Below are positions 45,301-52,900 of a stretch of DNA of 64,000 nt, piece after piece. The notes beneath the pieces are model-generated. The model did not search any database. It saw only the letters and a list, made by a program, of their open reading frames with translations, and was not told where the DNA came from. Source of the stretch: Nocardia sp. NBC_01329 (GTDB lineage Bacteria > Actinomycetota > Actinomycetes > Mycobacteriales > Mycobacteriaceae); assembly GCF_035956715.1 (NCBI RefSeq), contig NZ_CP108381.1, positions 4,186,001 through 4,250,000 on the forward strand, written 5' to 3'. Each line of letters starts with the position of its first letter. Within the stretch, counting starts at the first letter, position 1. A program made the translations under genes and the position numbers.

Positions 45301-46896
45301 TTGGCTGCCCTGCCCCGGAAAAACGAACACCACGTGACGGGTCGCGGCCCGCTCGGGGACGACCGCCCCCGGACCGGAATCGGGTGCCGGGTCGATGAGC
45401 CCGGCCAGCCCGTCGGACAGGGCGGCGATATCCGCGCCGACCACGGCCGCGCGCCACTCCAGCCGCGCGCGGGACCGGGCCAGCGACGAGGCCACCGCCG
45501 CGGCGTCGACGTCGGGGTTATCGCCGAGCCAGTCCTGGAGCCGAGCGGCCTGCGCGCCCAGCGCCGCTGGACTGCGCGCGGACAGAACCCAGGTCAGCGG
45601 CTGCCCTGGTGCGATTTCCGGATCACCGGAATCCGTGCCCGCCGCCGCACCGGCGGGACCTCCTTCCAGGATCACGTGCGCGTTGGTGCCGCCCATGCCG
45701 AACGATGAGACAGCGGCCCGGCGCACCGGCGCGGCCGGCCAGGGCCGGTTGCCGGTCACCACGGTCAAGCCCAGCTCGTCGAGCGGGATCCGAGAATTGG
45801 GCGTGTGGAAGTTCAAGCTGGGTACCAGCTCGCCGTAGCGCACACACAGTGCGGTCTTGATGAACCCGGCGATTCCGGCCGCACCCTCCAGATGCCCGAT
45901 ATTCGTCTTGACCGAACCGACGGCCAGCCGCCGCCCGGCCGGCCGGCCGGCGCCATAGGTATCGCCCAGCGCCGCCGCCTCGACCGGATCTCCCGCGGGG
46001 GTGCCGGTTCCGTGCAGCTCCACGTAGTCCACCGACTCGGGCTCGACCGCGGCGGTCGCCAGAGCTGCCCGGATGACCGCCGCCTGAGTGTCCGGACTGG
46101 GCGCGCTCAGCACCTGCCGATCGTTGCCGTTGTTGACCGAACTGCCACGGATCACCGCGTAGACCCGGCGGCCGTGAGCGACCGCCCGGTGCAGCGGCTC
46201 GAGCACGACGATGCCCCCGCCCTCACCGCGAACGGTCCCGTCGGCGTTCGCATCGAAGGTGTGACACTTTCCCGACGGCGAATGGGCGCCGAATTGTTCG
46301 TAGCGCTCCCCGCTGAGCGGCGACAGGATCAGGTTGACGCCACCGGCCAGCGCGACCTCGCAATCACCGCGGCGGATCGCTTCGGCGGCCAGGTGCACCG
46401 CCACGAGCGACGAGGACTGTCCACTGTCGACCACCAGGCTCGGCCCGGTGAACTTGTAGTAATTCGAAATCCGATTGGCCGCCACGCCCCGGCCCACCGC
46501 CCACAGCGAATGTCGGCTGATACCGGCTCTTCCCCCCGCGGCCACCATTTCGGCGAAGTCGGTGCCGGTGCTCCCGAGGAACACGCCGGTGGCAGCCTCG
46601 GCCGCAGCACCGAAACCCGCGTCCTCCAGCGCCTCCCAGCTCAGTTCCAGGCCGAGCAGCTGCTGGGGATCGATATCGCGGGCCTCGTTCGGGGGCACGC
46701 CGAAGAAGTCCGCGTCGTATCGGGTCGCGGTGTCCAGGAACCCCGCGATCTCGTCGATTCCCGGACGGTCCGCCCCAGTGGTGCCGATCGCGTCCCGTCC
46801 GTCACACAGCAGTCGCCAGAAGGCCGGGAGATCGGGTGCTCCGGGCATGCGGCACGACATCCCGACAACAGCGATATCGTTCGCCGACTCGATCAT
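30331..46896 (-). CDS. Modular type I polyketide synthase with KSQ loading module and two fully reducing modules (pksB)
   Basis: A 5521-residue PKS that should start the chain. It has no N-terminal docking helix; it begins directly with a KS whose active-site Cys is Gln160 (DSGQSSS), the KSQ decarboxylase hallmark. The loading module is KSQ-AT-DH-ACP; modules 1 and 2 are both KS-AT-DH-ER-KR-ACP. A C-terminal docking tail (ARRCAAAELSPAQRSEIASRLVVLQRQLEA... DDRELFDFIDNLS) hands the chain to another subunit. The start ATG at 46896 is preferred: GGACGGGAA is upstream, and the codons before it have non-coding third positions. An in-frame ATG at 46998 overlaps the pksA stop (ATGA) and would add 34 residues. 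It sits 98 bp after pksA and 25 bp before pksC in one probable operon. Confidence 0.95.
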   Translation of the reverse strand: MIESANDIAVVGMSCRMPGAPDLPAFWRLLCDGRDAIGTTGADRPGIDEIAGFLDTATRYDADFFGVPPNEARDIDPQQLLGLELSWEALEDAGFGAAAEAATGVFLGSTGTDFAEMVAAGGRAGISRHSLWAVGRGVAANRISNYYKFTGPSLVVDSGQSSSLVAVHLAAEAIRRGDCEVALAGGVNLILSPLSGERYEQFGAHSPSGKCHTFDANADGTVRGEGGGIVVLEPLHRAVAHGRRVYAVIRGSSVNNGNDRQVLSAPSPDTQAAVIRAALATAAVEPESVDYVELHGTGTPAGDPVEAAALGDTYGAGRPAGRRLAVGSVKTNIGHLEGAAGIAGFIKTALCVRYGELVPSLNFHTPNSRIPLDELGLTVVTGNRPWPAAPVRRAAVSSFGMGGTNAHVILEGGPAGAAAGTDSGDPEIAPGQPLTWVLSARSPAALGAQAARLQDWLGDNPDVDAAAVASSLARSRARLEWRAAVVGADIAALSDGLAGLIDPAPDSGPGAVVPERAATRHVVFVFPGQGSQWVGMGARLLTADRVFAASIAECEAALTPFVDWSLTEVLRAEPGAPGLDRVDVVQPALFAVMVSLARSWQARGVRPAAVLGHSQGEIAAAVVAGGLSVADGARVVALRSQAVAQELAGSGGMAAVGLSADAVADRLRAFGARLSVAAENGPGQTVVSGDADAIGEFLDACAAEGVWAKRIPVDYASHSAAVEQIRERLLAELEPIRPVSGSIPFFSTVTGDYLDTAGLDAAYWYRGLRRQVRFAESVRSLMDTGMNVFVEVSPHPVLTVAIELAAGSLGLAERVAVLGTLERERGDAEQFGAALARAYCVGVDVPDEMLAPRTARVDLPTYAFQRRQCWTPDTAVGSGDVRAYGLVHPDHPILGVATPIAGTGGWLFAGRLTTRTHPWLADHVLAGAAVVPGSVWVDIALAAGARVGAETVSELRIHPPLPAAEVLDLQVSVAAADDHGQRSFTVHARRDTGDESSAAVWVRCASGMLASAVDAANTELTIGDRPPVVDRASAGALYDRLFGRGIDYGVAFQGVTAAWAQDDEHLAEVSLDESLAEGAGHFMVHPALFDAMLHPALDSYTAGSDSPAIPITVSLSGIRLYRRGEPAARVRIGRGAAGATHLAATTENGRPLLTVDSVLIEPAGPVPDATAAVANPARPVRERRTVVAGSFAEQLGALPGPQRQALVLAVVAEQAAAVLGHDSPDAIDPDLPFTAFGFNSLSGIELRHRVARATGVDLPMTLIFDHPTPTAVTRLVRSRLEGLENDVPRPARRDRTDEPIAIVGIGCRFPGGVRSVEDLWDLVAGGVDAVTPFPADRGWDLGRLFDADPDKPGTVYTREGGFIDDVAAFDAAFFGIAPREAAAMDPQQRLILEVCWEALENAGIDPATLRNTDAGVYIGAGSSGYSPGVTGEYEGFRLTGNSHSVVSGRVAYVLGLEGPAVTVDTACSSSLVALHLACQALRQGEVSLALTGGVTVAASPDLFVDFSRQRGLAADGRCKPFSAAADGVTWAEGAGVLAVERLSDARRLGHPVLALVRGSAINQDGASNGLSAPNGPSQERVIASALANAGLDPAQVDAVEAHGTGTALGDPIEAQALIAAYGPGRAHALRIGSLKSNIGHAVAAAGIGGVIKMVAALRHETLPKSLYADPPTPHVDWSAGSVRLLAASEPWPSGDRVRRAGVSSFGISGTNAHVILEEAPALPVDAAAGGAAGVGGAAAAVVPLLLSGKSEPGLRGQADRLRQWLIEHPDLDVDSVGYSLIETRGWLERRAVVVGADRDELIAGLAALASGTVSPAVVEGRARAGSTAFLFTGGGAQRVGMGAGLYRAFPVFASALDEVCGELDRQLGGSLRTVMFTDPDGLLDQMEWMQPALFAFEVAMFRLLESFGVAPDVVAGHSLGELAAAYVAGVWSLPDACVLVAARGRLMGAAPSGGAMLAAAVSEAEAAQLLDGYGDRVSVGTINGPNSVVFSGYADAVAEIQARLTETGRKNSLLRISHASHSVLMEPILDEYRAVARGLTYRSPSIPIVSNVSGALIGEQVRDPEYWVSHVRSCVRFAPGVDSLIDSGVRRFVEVGPDAALTAMIRECLAERPELAAESAVVASSRRSVEEAAAFVAALGAVRVAGADVDWGPLFAGRAVGRVPLPTYAFDRQRYWLEPVPSVDVWQSGLDDPEHPLLGAMVQVPGSGEVVFTGRLSRSGQSWVVDHAVAGVALLPGAAFAELVLHIGAVIGCPRVAELVIEAPLPLPAADTVEFRAVVAGAPDESGARGVAVYSRTRPAGDSGRAGSAGFEQTPTWVRHAVATLARRSTVRTPDSGLRVWPPADAAAVEIGDAYRDLAERGYEYGPVFRGLRAVWRRADEVFAEVELPAGAGGAEFDLHPALLDAALHPILVSGLLPETQLGQIAVPFAWEDIELYATGATTLRVRVAPTDSGSDRFAVTLADGSGATVAEVGALTMRPLSIGALSAARQRTDLGYRVDWVALPGNDDASGDPGIWDTAEIGETATIAGRTVSVLLLDAAIGGDVPRDVRDTVTALTERLQRLLSRDEPIVVVTHRAVAVHPGESIDIALAPVWGTVRVAQSERPDRIVVVDIDDRSHYRHAVALAVATDTEPQLALRRGAWFAPRLSAGVGDIVGAADLVRTPGWALTHREKGTLTGDNLVLVETSAQRALESGQVRVSLRAVGVNFRDALIALGMVANTDAGSRTIDATFCVEGAGVVLEVAPDVTEFAPGDRVFGFTSGAGSESVTDRRLLAPIPDGWSFVQAAAVPVVYATAYYGLVDLAAAEPGETLLLHAATGGVGLATVRLARHLGLRLLVTASESKWNVLRELGFADHEIADSRTLDFERKFLDVTGGRGADIVLDSLAGEFVDASLRLLPRGGRFIEMGLLDERDPGRVAAEYPGVEYRQFVLLDVHPDRLREILTAVVGLFESGALAPSQTTAWDVRRAPEAFRYLSQARHIGKNVVTVPTPLRSDGTVLITGGTGGLGAGLARHLITEYGVRSLVLTSRRGPDAPGAGELRAELAALGARVDIVACDVADRAALDALLAAIPPRHPLTAVVHAAGVLADGLLDTMTPERIAEVLRPKVDAAWNLHEATRSMDLSAFVLYSSIAGVIGNPGQANYAAANVFLDALAQHRQVMGLAATSVAWGLWQDATGMTTGLGSADIARLRRDGFPPLGAEEGSALFDAALAGGRAAFAGVRIDRSALAESGAAGARSIMRGLLRPSRRRVAAGESSAPADRLAGRLAGRSAAERERLVLELVRTQAAAVLGHESAESIAPGMPFKDLGFDSLSVMEFRNQLVATTGVALPSTLVFDYPTATAITELLLSRIEPATSTGSAEQVVPPSMPADPGRGTEPIAIVGMSCRFPGGVASPDDLWDLVAAGIDASGEFPADRDWDLARLFDPDPDSPGTTYTRRGGFLTDIAGFDAEFFGISPREASAMDPQQRLLLEASWEAIESAGIDPTTLRGSDTGVFAGVCDSGYADRIPEELEGYRLTGTAHSVVSGRVSYVLGLEGPAVSVDTACSSSLVALHQACRALREGDTSLALAGGVTVAATPWLYINFARQRGLAPDGRSKPFSADADGVGFAEGVGVLVLERLSDAVRLGHDVLAVVRGTAVNQDGASNGLTAPNGPSQERVIAAALADAGLGPADVDAVEAHGTGTTLGDPIEANALISAYGRDREHPVRIGTVKSNIGHTVAAAGVGGVIKMVQALRHEMLPKTLHADEPSPHVEWSAGKVALLTEAAPWPADGRIRRAGVSSFGVSGTNAHAILEEAPRVRARAAEPVDPPRTAVPILVPRAAVPIPVPRAAVPFPVSANSEPGLRAQAQRLRQWLLEHADLDLRDAAQALDTTRARLDRRGVVVAADRDELLAGLAEIAAGAPGTITATAGTGATALLFTGQGAQRTGMGAGLYAAFDVFAAAFDEVCSHIDPLLGTSLADIVFDPGNADLLDRTEFTQPALFAFEVAAFRLLASFGVVPDVLIGHSIGELAAAYVAGVWSLPDACALVVARGRSMGALPVGGAMLAAAVSEEVAAEAVAGRADRVSVAAVNGPSSVVLSGDLDAVAEIEAELGRAGVKTNRLRVSHAFHSPRMDPVLDEFRRVAQGVTYHLPTVPIVSNVSGSVAAAELTDPGYWVDQLRGCVRFAPGVETAVSIGVRRFVEIGPDAVLSAMARQCLAETPDIEDRSIFVAAARRSSDEPAQLLATLAWAHVAGVAVDWRPLFVGRAANRVSLPTYAFQHQRYWPAPITTSDIRQSGMDQAGHPLLGAMVRLPDSDGAVFTGRLAVDSHPWLADHTVAGTTLIPGAAFVDLVLHAGTSVDCPRVAEMVVESPLPLAGDTAVELRVVASGPDESGARTVSVYSRPGSGADDGDRPDRWIRHVSATVVPDPSAASTADGATEPMSWPPRAAAAVEIGDVYADLAARGYEYGPAFRGLRALWRGDGEVFAEVTLPDAAGPAGGFGIHPALLDAALHAVVVGGLVPAPGSGAVAVPFSWEDVDLVAAGASSVRMRAMASTSAGRVAVWLADTSGVPVARIGTLTLRPISVAALEPVGRGLPGTGYEVEWVRVPEFGVEHAEEITAAETVSDAGDLGEIVTVAGRVAAVIRVDHQVVAGDLPETVRDVVLDVSARIKRLLARDVPIVVVTRRAVAVHPGEPVDLSSSAVWGLARSVQSEHPDRLVLLDIDDWAECASGIATALSVRQEPQLAIRRGAIQVPRLRRVGDELVVDMVGESSWSLELRGAGTLTGENFAVAENSDAPSALTPGQVRVSMRAVGLNFRDVLIALGTYPDPSAGIGGEGAGVVLEVAADVTEFVPGDRVFGFVTEVGSVTVTDRRLLARIPRGWSFARAASVPIAYATAYYALVDLAAAAPGETLLLHAATGGVGMAAIRVARHLGLRSLVTASAPKWEVLRELGFPADSIGDSRTLAFEQKFLDVTGGRGVDIVLDSLAGEFVDASLRLLPRGGRFIEMGMIDRRDPAEVAAEHPGVRYRSFMLLDADPGRLQEILATLVELFEAGALGPSPITAWDVRNGPDAYRYLSQAQHIGKNVLTVPSRLRKDGTVLITGGTGALGAVLARHLVRTYGVRRLVLAGRRGSAAPGAVELRDELVAAGAEVEVVACDAADRAAVDAVLASIPPDRPLTAVVHAAGVLADGVFEQLTEEQIGAVLAAKVDAAWNLHEATQDLDLAAFVLYSSIAGVIGSSGQANYAAANVFLDSLAHHRRISGLPATSLAWGPWRQGGGMTSALSDADLARLRREGLLPLEDSDGMALFDAALAAGRAVSVAARLDRAALAELSPVELRAVMRGLTRPARRRAAGPVDESPTGLAGQLLGRSPAEQEQLLLEVIRAQAAAVLGYHSAAEISVDKQFSDIGFDSLGIMEFRNRLKASAGVQLAATAVFDYPTPVALATFLRREIAPGDDPMPAITIEFDSLARRCAAAELSPAQRSEIASRLVVLQRQLEADDQGAADLAENAEKLDDADDRELFDFIDNLS
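30570..36757 (-). other. pksB module 2: KS-AT(malonyl)-DH-ER-KR-ACP
   Basis: KS Cys3550. AT Ser4013 in GHSIGE with HAFH at 4113-4116, malonyl-type. DH His4322 (HTVAGTTLIP) and Asp4496. ER about 4766-5081 with HAATGGVGMA near 4905. KR with LAD (Asp kept, B-type), Tyr5235 in ANYAAAN. ACP Ser5403. Fully reducing, unbranched unit. The KS-AT linker contains a 9-residue tandem repeat. Confidence 0.9.
35374..35454 (-). repeat. Three 27-bp tandem repeats in the KS-AT linker of pksB module 2
   Basis: Units at 35374-35400, 35401-35427 and 35428-35454 differ at a few positions and stay in frame, encoding repeats of roughly VPRAAVPIP. Length changes by whole units would keep the frame, so the site can expand or contract in a flexible linker. 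Confidence 0.9.
36770..43010 (-). other. pksB module 1: KS-AT(HASH)-DH-ER-KR-ACP
   Basis: KS Cys1467. AT Ser1918 in GHSLGE, with GGGAQ and HASH at 2018-2021, the same unusual signature as pksC module 2. DH His2227 (HAVAGVALLP) and Asp2405 (DAALH). ER about 2660-2990 with HAATGGVGLA. KR with LAD, B-type, Tyr3146. ACP Ser3315 in GFDSL. Fully reducing; branch possible at product C14. Confidence 0.88.
43050..46875 (-). other. pksB loading module: KSQ-AT(methylmalonyl)-DH-ACP
   Basis: KSQ with Gln160 replacing Cys. AT Ser614 in GHSQGE and YASH at 715-718, a methylmalonyl-specific pair, so decarboxylation should give a propionyl starter. An unexpected DH with both catalytic residues follows (His923 in HVLAGAAVVP, Asp1090 in DAMLH) although there is no KR and no hydroxyl to remove. 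ACP Ser1240 sits in GFNSL rather than GFDSL. Confidence 0.88.
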
Positions 46897-46994
46897 GGAA
46901 ATTCCCGTCCAACCAGGTGAATACTGAGCTTGTTCGTGTTCGTCAGCAGCCACGTCGCCACCGCCACACCAGGGGCCGCGGCCGGCCGCGCCGT

Positions 46995-49900
46995 TCATCT
47001 CGAATCGACATCGCGACCCGGATCCACCGCCGGCCCATGCGGATCGACGCCGGTCACAGCGCTGATCCACTCCCGGATATGTGTCGCCACCTCGGCCGCG
47101 GCCCCGTCGAGCACGGACAGGTGGTCGGCGGGGATCCGCACCGTCGGACCGGCGTGCTGCCAATCCGGCACCGGTACCGCCATATCCGACAGTCCCGGCA
47201 TCGGGGTGGTGGCCCGCAGCAGCAGCGTGGGTTCGGAAATCGGCTCCGGCGCGCGGCCGCCGTAGACCTGGCCGTAGTGCGCCATCACCACCAGACCACG
47301 ATCGTCGACCGTCACCAGTTCGTGGCCGAAGGCCACTTCGAGTGCGCTGCCGAACACCTCGAGGTTGTCCTCTTCGCTGTCCGGCGAATAGGTGTCGATC
47401 ATGGCGACGCCCCTCGGCGCCCGTCCGCGTTCGGCGAGCCGGCCGGCGAGCCCGTGCGCGATCGCGCCACCGATCGAGTAGCCGACCAGCACGAACGGAT
47501 CCGCTCCGACCGTGTCGAGGGTGGTGTCTGCGAGACAGTCCAGCAGGGCATCCCAGTGCGGCGGCAACGACTCGCCCGGTCGCGTACCGGGCAGCCAGAG
47601 CGCGGTCATCCCGAACTCGGCACCGAGCTCCCGGGCCAACCGACCGAACTGGTGCGGACCGTTGCCGACCACGAACGACGGGACACAGATCAACTTCAGC
47701 CCGGCCCCGCCGCGCGCCAGCAACATCGGTTTCGGCGCGACCAGCCGATCGGCCGACTCGTCCAGGTCGACGATCAGCCGGCCGGTCTGCATCAGGACCG
47801 GCAGGGCGACCTTCGCATCACCACGCCGGAGCGCCTCGGTGACCAACCCGGTGAGAATCCCGGGCGCGCTCGGGCCCGCCGGCGCCGCCCCGCCCTCGAC
47901 ACCGACGAGGCCACCGATCTGCTCGGTCAGCGTCTCGGCCACAGCGGCCGGGGACGGATACTCGAACACCAGCGTGGATGCCAGAGTCAGTCCGGTGATC
48001 GTGGCGAGCCTGTTGCGGAATTCCACACCGCCCAGTGAGTCGAACCCGAGTTCGGTGAACAACGCGTCCGGATCCACCGCCTCGGCCGAGGCGTGCCCCA
48101 GCACGGTGGCCGCCAGCGCCCGGACCTCGTGCAGCACCAGGTCGTAACGTTCGGACTCGGCAACGGCGGCCAGCCGCCGGGCCAGCGATCCCGTGTCCTC
48201 GGCCGACAGCGCCGCCACCGGAGCGCGAACGATATCGCGGAACAGGCCGGGCAATGCGCCGGTGCCCGCGAGCTCGCTGAGCGCGGACATGTCCAGCAGT
48301 GCGGTCAGCACCAGGGCATGGCCGGTGCCGAGTGCCTTGTCGAACAGCTCCATACCCGGTTCGGCGGTGATCGGCACCAAGCCGAGCCGGGTGCGGATCT
48401 GGCGAACGATCTGCTCGGCGCCTTCGCCGCCGAGCGCGCTGCCCATGCCGACGGTCCACAGTCCCCAGGCCAGCGAATGCGCGGGCAGGCCGGATTCGCG
48501 ACGCTGATGGGCCAGCGCGTCGAGGAAGGCATTCGCCGCCGCGTAGTTGCCCTGGCCCTGGCCGCCGAGCAAGGGTGCGGCCGAGGAGAACAGGACGAAG
48601 GCCGACAGATCCGCATCCCGGGTGAGTTCGTGCAGGTTCACCGCGGCATCGGTTTTGGGCCGCATGACCCGATGTACCTGATCGGCGGTCAAGGTCTCGA
48701 TGGTGCCGTCGTCGATGACGCCCGCGGTGTGCACCACCGCGGTCAGTGGATACTCGGCCGGCACCGTGCGCAGCAGGTCTCCCAATGCCGCGCGATCGGC
48801 CGCATCGCACGCGACGACCCGCACCTGGGCACCGGCCTCGGTGAGTTCGGCGGCCAATTCGTCCGCACCGTCGGCGGCCGGACCGCGCCGGGACACCAGC
48901 AGCAGCCGCCGCACCCCGTGCCCGGCCACCAGGTGCCGGGCCAGCAACGCGCCCAAGCCACCGGTGCCACCGGTGATCAGTACCGTCCCGGTGCCGAACG
49001 AGACCGGTTCGGTGTCTGCCACCGCCTTGACCATCCGGGGCACCAGCGCCGCGGAATCGCGTACGGCGACCCGGGGCTCACCGACCCCGGCGACCGCGCG
49101 GATCAGGTCCGCGCTCGGCGCGGTCCGCTCGTCGAGGTCGAGCTGGACGATCCGGCCCGGGTATTCCGCCTGCGCGGAGTCGATCAGGCCGGCGACCGCC
49201 GCACCCGCCGGGTCACCGGACTCGCCGGACAGACCGGCGGCGCAACGGGTGACGACCACCAGGGTCGCGCGCTCGGTGCGTTCGTCGGCCAGCCAGTCGC
49301 GTACCAGCGTCAGGGTGGCGCTGACTCGGAGCCGTGCGGCATGGGCCTGGTCACCGGCGACGGCTTCCTCTCCCGAATCCCAGACCACCAATCCGGGTAC
49401 CTCAGGGACGGTGGCCAGCGCGGTGAGGTCCCGGTGGGTACTCACCGATCCGGGCACCGGCGCCGAGCCGAGCACCGCCACCGCGGTCCCCGGCCCGGCA
49501 GCCGGGAGCGGCACCGTCTTCCAGCTGCGGGTGTAGAGCGGACTCGAGGTGGCTCGGGAACGGTTCAGCATCTCGATATCGACCGGGCGGGCCAGCGCGG
49601 CGGCGATGGTCAGGACGGGTTCGCCGTCGGTGTCAGTGAGGTCGAGCCGGGCGGTATTGGTCTGGTCGGTGACGCTGATCCGGACGCGCACGACATCCGC
49701 ACCCGCCCGGTACAGCCGGATCCCGGTGTAGGAGAAGGGCAGCGGAACCCGGCCCGGATCGTCGAGCCGGTCCAGCGACGGGTGGATACTCGCGTCCAGC
49801 AGCGCCGGATGAATCCGGTACTCCCGAGCCGCGGCGCTGTCGGGGAGCGCCACCTCGGCATACATCACGTCGTCGGCACTCCACGCCGCGCGCACGCCTC

Positions 49901-52900
49901 GGAAGGCCGGCCCGTAACCGAAGCCGATCGATGCCAGCTGTTCGTACAACTGCCCGGGGTCCAGCGACCGCAACCCGCCCGCCGGAACCTGTCCGTCCCA
50001 CTGCGCGTCATCCGGAACCGAGTCGGCGGGGGCCAGCGTGCCGATCGCATGGGTGAGCCAGTCGGCCTCGTCGGGGAACTCGGCCCCGACGGGACAGGAA
50101 TGGATCACGAACCGCCGACAGCCGGTGGTGTCGGCCGCCTCGACGACGACCTGCGCGTCGAGCGGGGTGTCGTCGTCGAACAGCATCGGTGACTCGAGCA
50201 CCAGTTCCTGAATCGTGTCCATGCCCAGATGGCTCCCGGCGTGCAGCGCCATCTCCACGAAACCGGTGCCCGGGATCAGGGCCGACCCGAATACCACGTG
50301 GTCCGCCAGCCACGGATGGGTGCGGGTGGAGAAGCGACCGGTGAACAGCCATTCGTCTCGTCCGACCACCGGCACGACCTCGGTGAGCAGATGACCCGAT
50401 ACCGGCCGGGAGACCTGCGGTCCCGGCTCCAGCCAATACCGCTGATTCTGGAAGGCGTAGGTCGGCAGCGCGATTCGACGGGTGTCCCGGCCCGCGAACA
50501 GCGGATCCAGCACCACCGACAGGCCCGATACCCGCGCCTGCGCCAGGAATGTCACGAACTGCGTGCCCTCGTCGGCCGTGCGCCGGGAGGTCGCCGCCAC
50601 CAGCGACTCGGCTTCGGTATCGGCGCCGGCCAAGCATTCGCGGGTCATCGCGGTGAGCACCGCGTCCGGTCCGAGTTCCACGAAACGCCGGACCCCGGAA
50701 GCGGCCAGCGCGTCCACACCGGCGGCGAAGCGGACACATCCGCGCACCTGGTCCACCCAGTACTCCGGGTCGGTGACCTCGCTGCCGGCGACAGTTCCCG
50801 AGAGGGTCGAGACGATCGGGATCGAGGGCGCGCGATATGCCAGAGATTCGGCGACGGCGCGGAATTCCGCCAGCATCGGGTTCATCAGCCCCGAGTGGAA
50901 CGCGTGACTCACCCGCAGCCGCGAGGTTCTGATCCCGGCGTCGGTCAACAGCTTCGCTACCGCGTCGACCGCGTCGGCGGTTCCGGAGAACACCACCGAG
51001 AGCGGGCCGTTCACCGCGGCGATCGACAGGTCGTCCCGGTAGCCGTCCAGCAACCGCTCGGCTTGCTCCTCGGTGGTCGCCGCCGCGAGCATCGCCCCGC
51101 CCTCCGGTAGCGCGCCCATCAACCGGCCTCGTGCGGCCACCAGTGCGCAGGCGTCCGCCAGCGACCACACCTCGGCCACATGCGCGGCCGCGAGCTCGCC
51201 GATGGAATGCCCGGCCAGCACATCGGGAACGATCCCGAACGACTCCACCAGCCGGAACATCGCGACCTCGAAGGCGAACAACGCGGGTTGGGTGAACTCG
51301 GTGCGGCCGAGCAGATCCGCCCGGTCCGCGTCGAACATCAGCTCCCGCAGCGACCGCCCGAGCAGCGGATCGAACCGGTCACAGACCTCGTCCAATGCGG
51401 CGGCGAAAACCGGGAAGTCGCGATACAGCCCCGCCCCCATTCCGGCCCGCTGGGCGCCCTGGCCGGTGAAGAGGAACGCGATGCGACCCGTGCGCGCCTT
51501 CCCGGCCGCCACCCGCCCGGCCGCCCCGCCCGCAGCCAGCTCCGCCAGGCCGTTGCGCATCTCGTCGCGGTCGTGCCCGATCACCGCGCCGCGCCAGTCC
51601 AGCTGCGCCCGGCTGTCGACCAGCGAGGAGGCCACCCGCCACAGATCACCGGCCTCCGGGGCTTCGGCCAGCCACTGCCGCAATCGATCGGCCTGCGCGC
51701 GCAGACCCGCCTCGGATTTCGCCGATACCAGCAGCGGTACCGCCGCCACCCGCACTGCCGCGTTCGTCTCGTCCGGCTCGGTCCGCCCGGGTGCCGGCCG
51801 CGCCTCGGCGGGAGCTTCCTCGAGCACCACGTGCGCGTTGGTGCCGCTGATACCGAACGACGAAACGCCGGCCCGGCGCTTGCGCCCGGCCTCGGCGGGC
51901 CACGGCTCGGACTCGGTCAGCACCCGCACCGATCCGGCCGACCAATCCACCTGCGGTGAAAGCTCGTCCGCGTGCAGAGTTTTCGGCAGCATGCCGTGGC
52001 GAAACGCCTGCACCATCTTGATCACGCCGGCCACGCCGGATGCCGCCACCGAGTGCCCGATATTCGATTTCAACGACCCGATCCACAGCGGTTCGGCCCG
52101 ATCCTGCCCATACGCCGCGATCAGTGCCTGCGCCTCGATCGGATCACCCAACGGCGTACCCGTACCGTGCGCCTCCACCGCATCCACATCCGCCGCCGAC
52201 AAACCCGCCGCCGCCAACGCCGCCGCGATCACCCGCTCCTGCGACGGCCCGTTCGGCGCCGTCAAACCGTTGCTCGCGCCGTCCTGGTTGACGGCGCTGC
52301 CACGCACCACCGCCAGCACGTCGTGCCCCAGCCGCCGCGCATCCGACAACCGCTCCAACACCAGCACGCCCACACCCTCGGACCAACCCACCCCATCCGC
52401 GGCCGCCGAGAACGCTTTACACCGGCCATCCGGCGCCAGACCCCGCTGGCGGGCGAAGTCCACGAAGAACTCGGGGCTGCCGGAGATGCTGACTCCGGCC
52501 GACAACACCAGCGACGTCTCACCGTTGCGCAGCGCCTGGCACGCCAGGTGCAATGCGACCAGCGACGACGAGCAGGCGGTGTCCACGGTCATCGCCGGCC
52601 CCTGCAACCCGAGAACATAGGCGACGCGACCAGAGATCACGCTCTCGGAGTTCCCGGTCATCCGGAACCCTTCGTTCTCCCCCACGACCCGCTCGCCGTA
52701 GCCGGAAGGAGTGGCGCCGACGTATACACCGGTATCACTGCCGCGCAGCGACACCGGATCGATACCCGCGTCTTCCAGCGACTCCCAGGCGGCTTCGAGC
52801 ATCAGCCGCTGCTGCGGATCCATCGCCGTCGCCTCGCGCGGGCTGATTCCGAAGAAGCCGGGGTCGAAACCACCGGGGTCGGCGAGGAAACCACCCTCAC

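Noticed and set aside
46897..46998. ATG at 46998 as the pksB start (ATGA overlap with pksA)
   Set aside because: The extra 34 codons have third positions unlike coding DNA here, and the ATG at 46896 has its own upstream GGACGGGAA; kept only as an alternative.
46896..46998. Terminator or separate promoter between pksA and pksB
   Set aside because: No hairpin or promoter pattern was seen in the 98-bp gap; a single operon is simpler.
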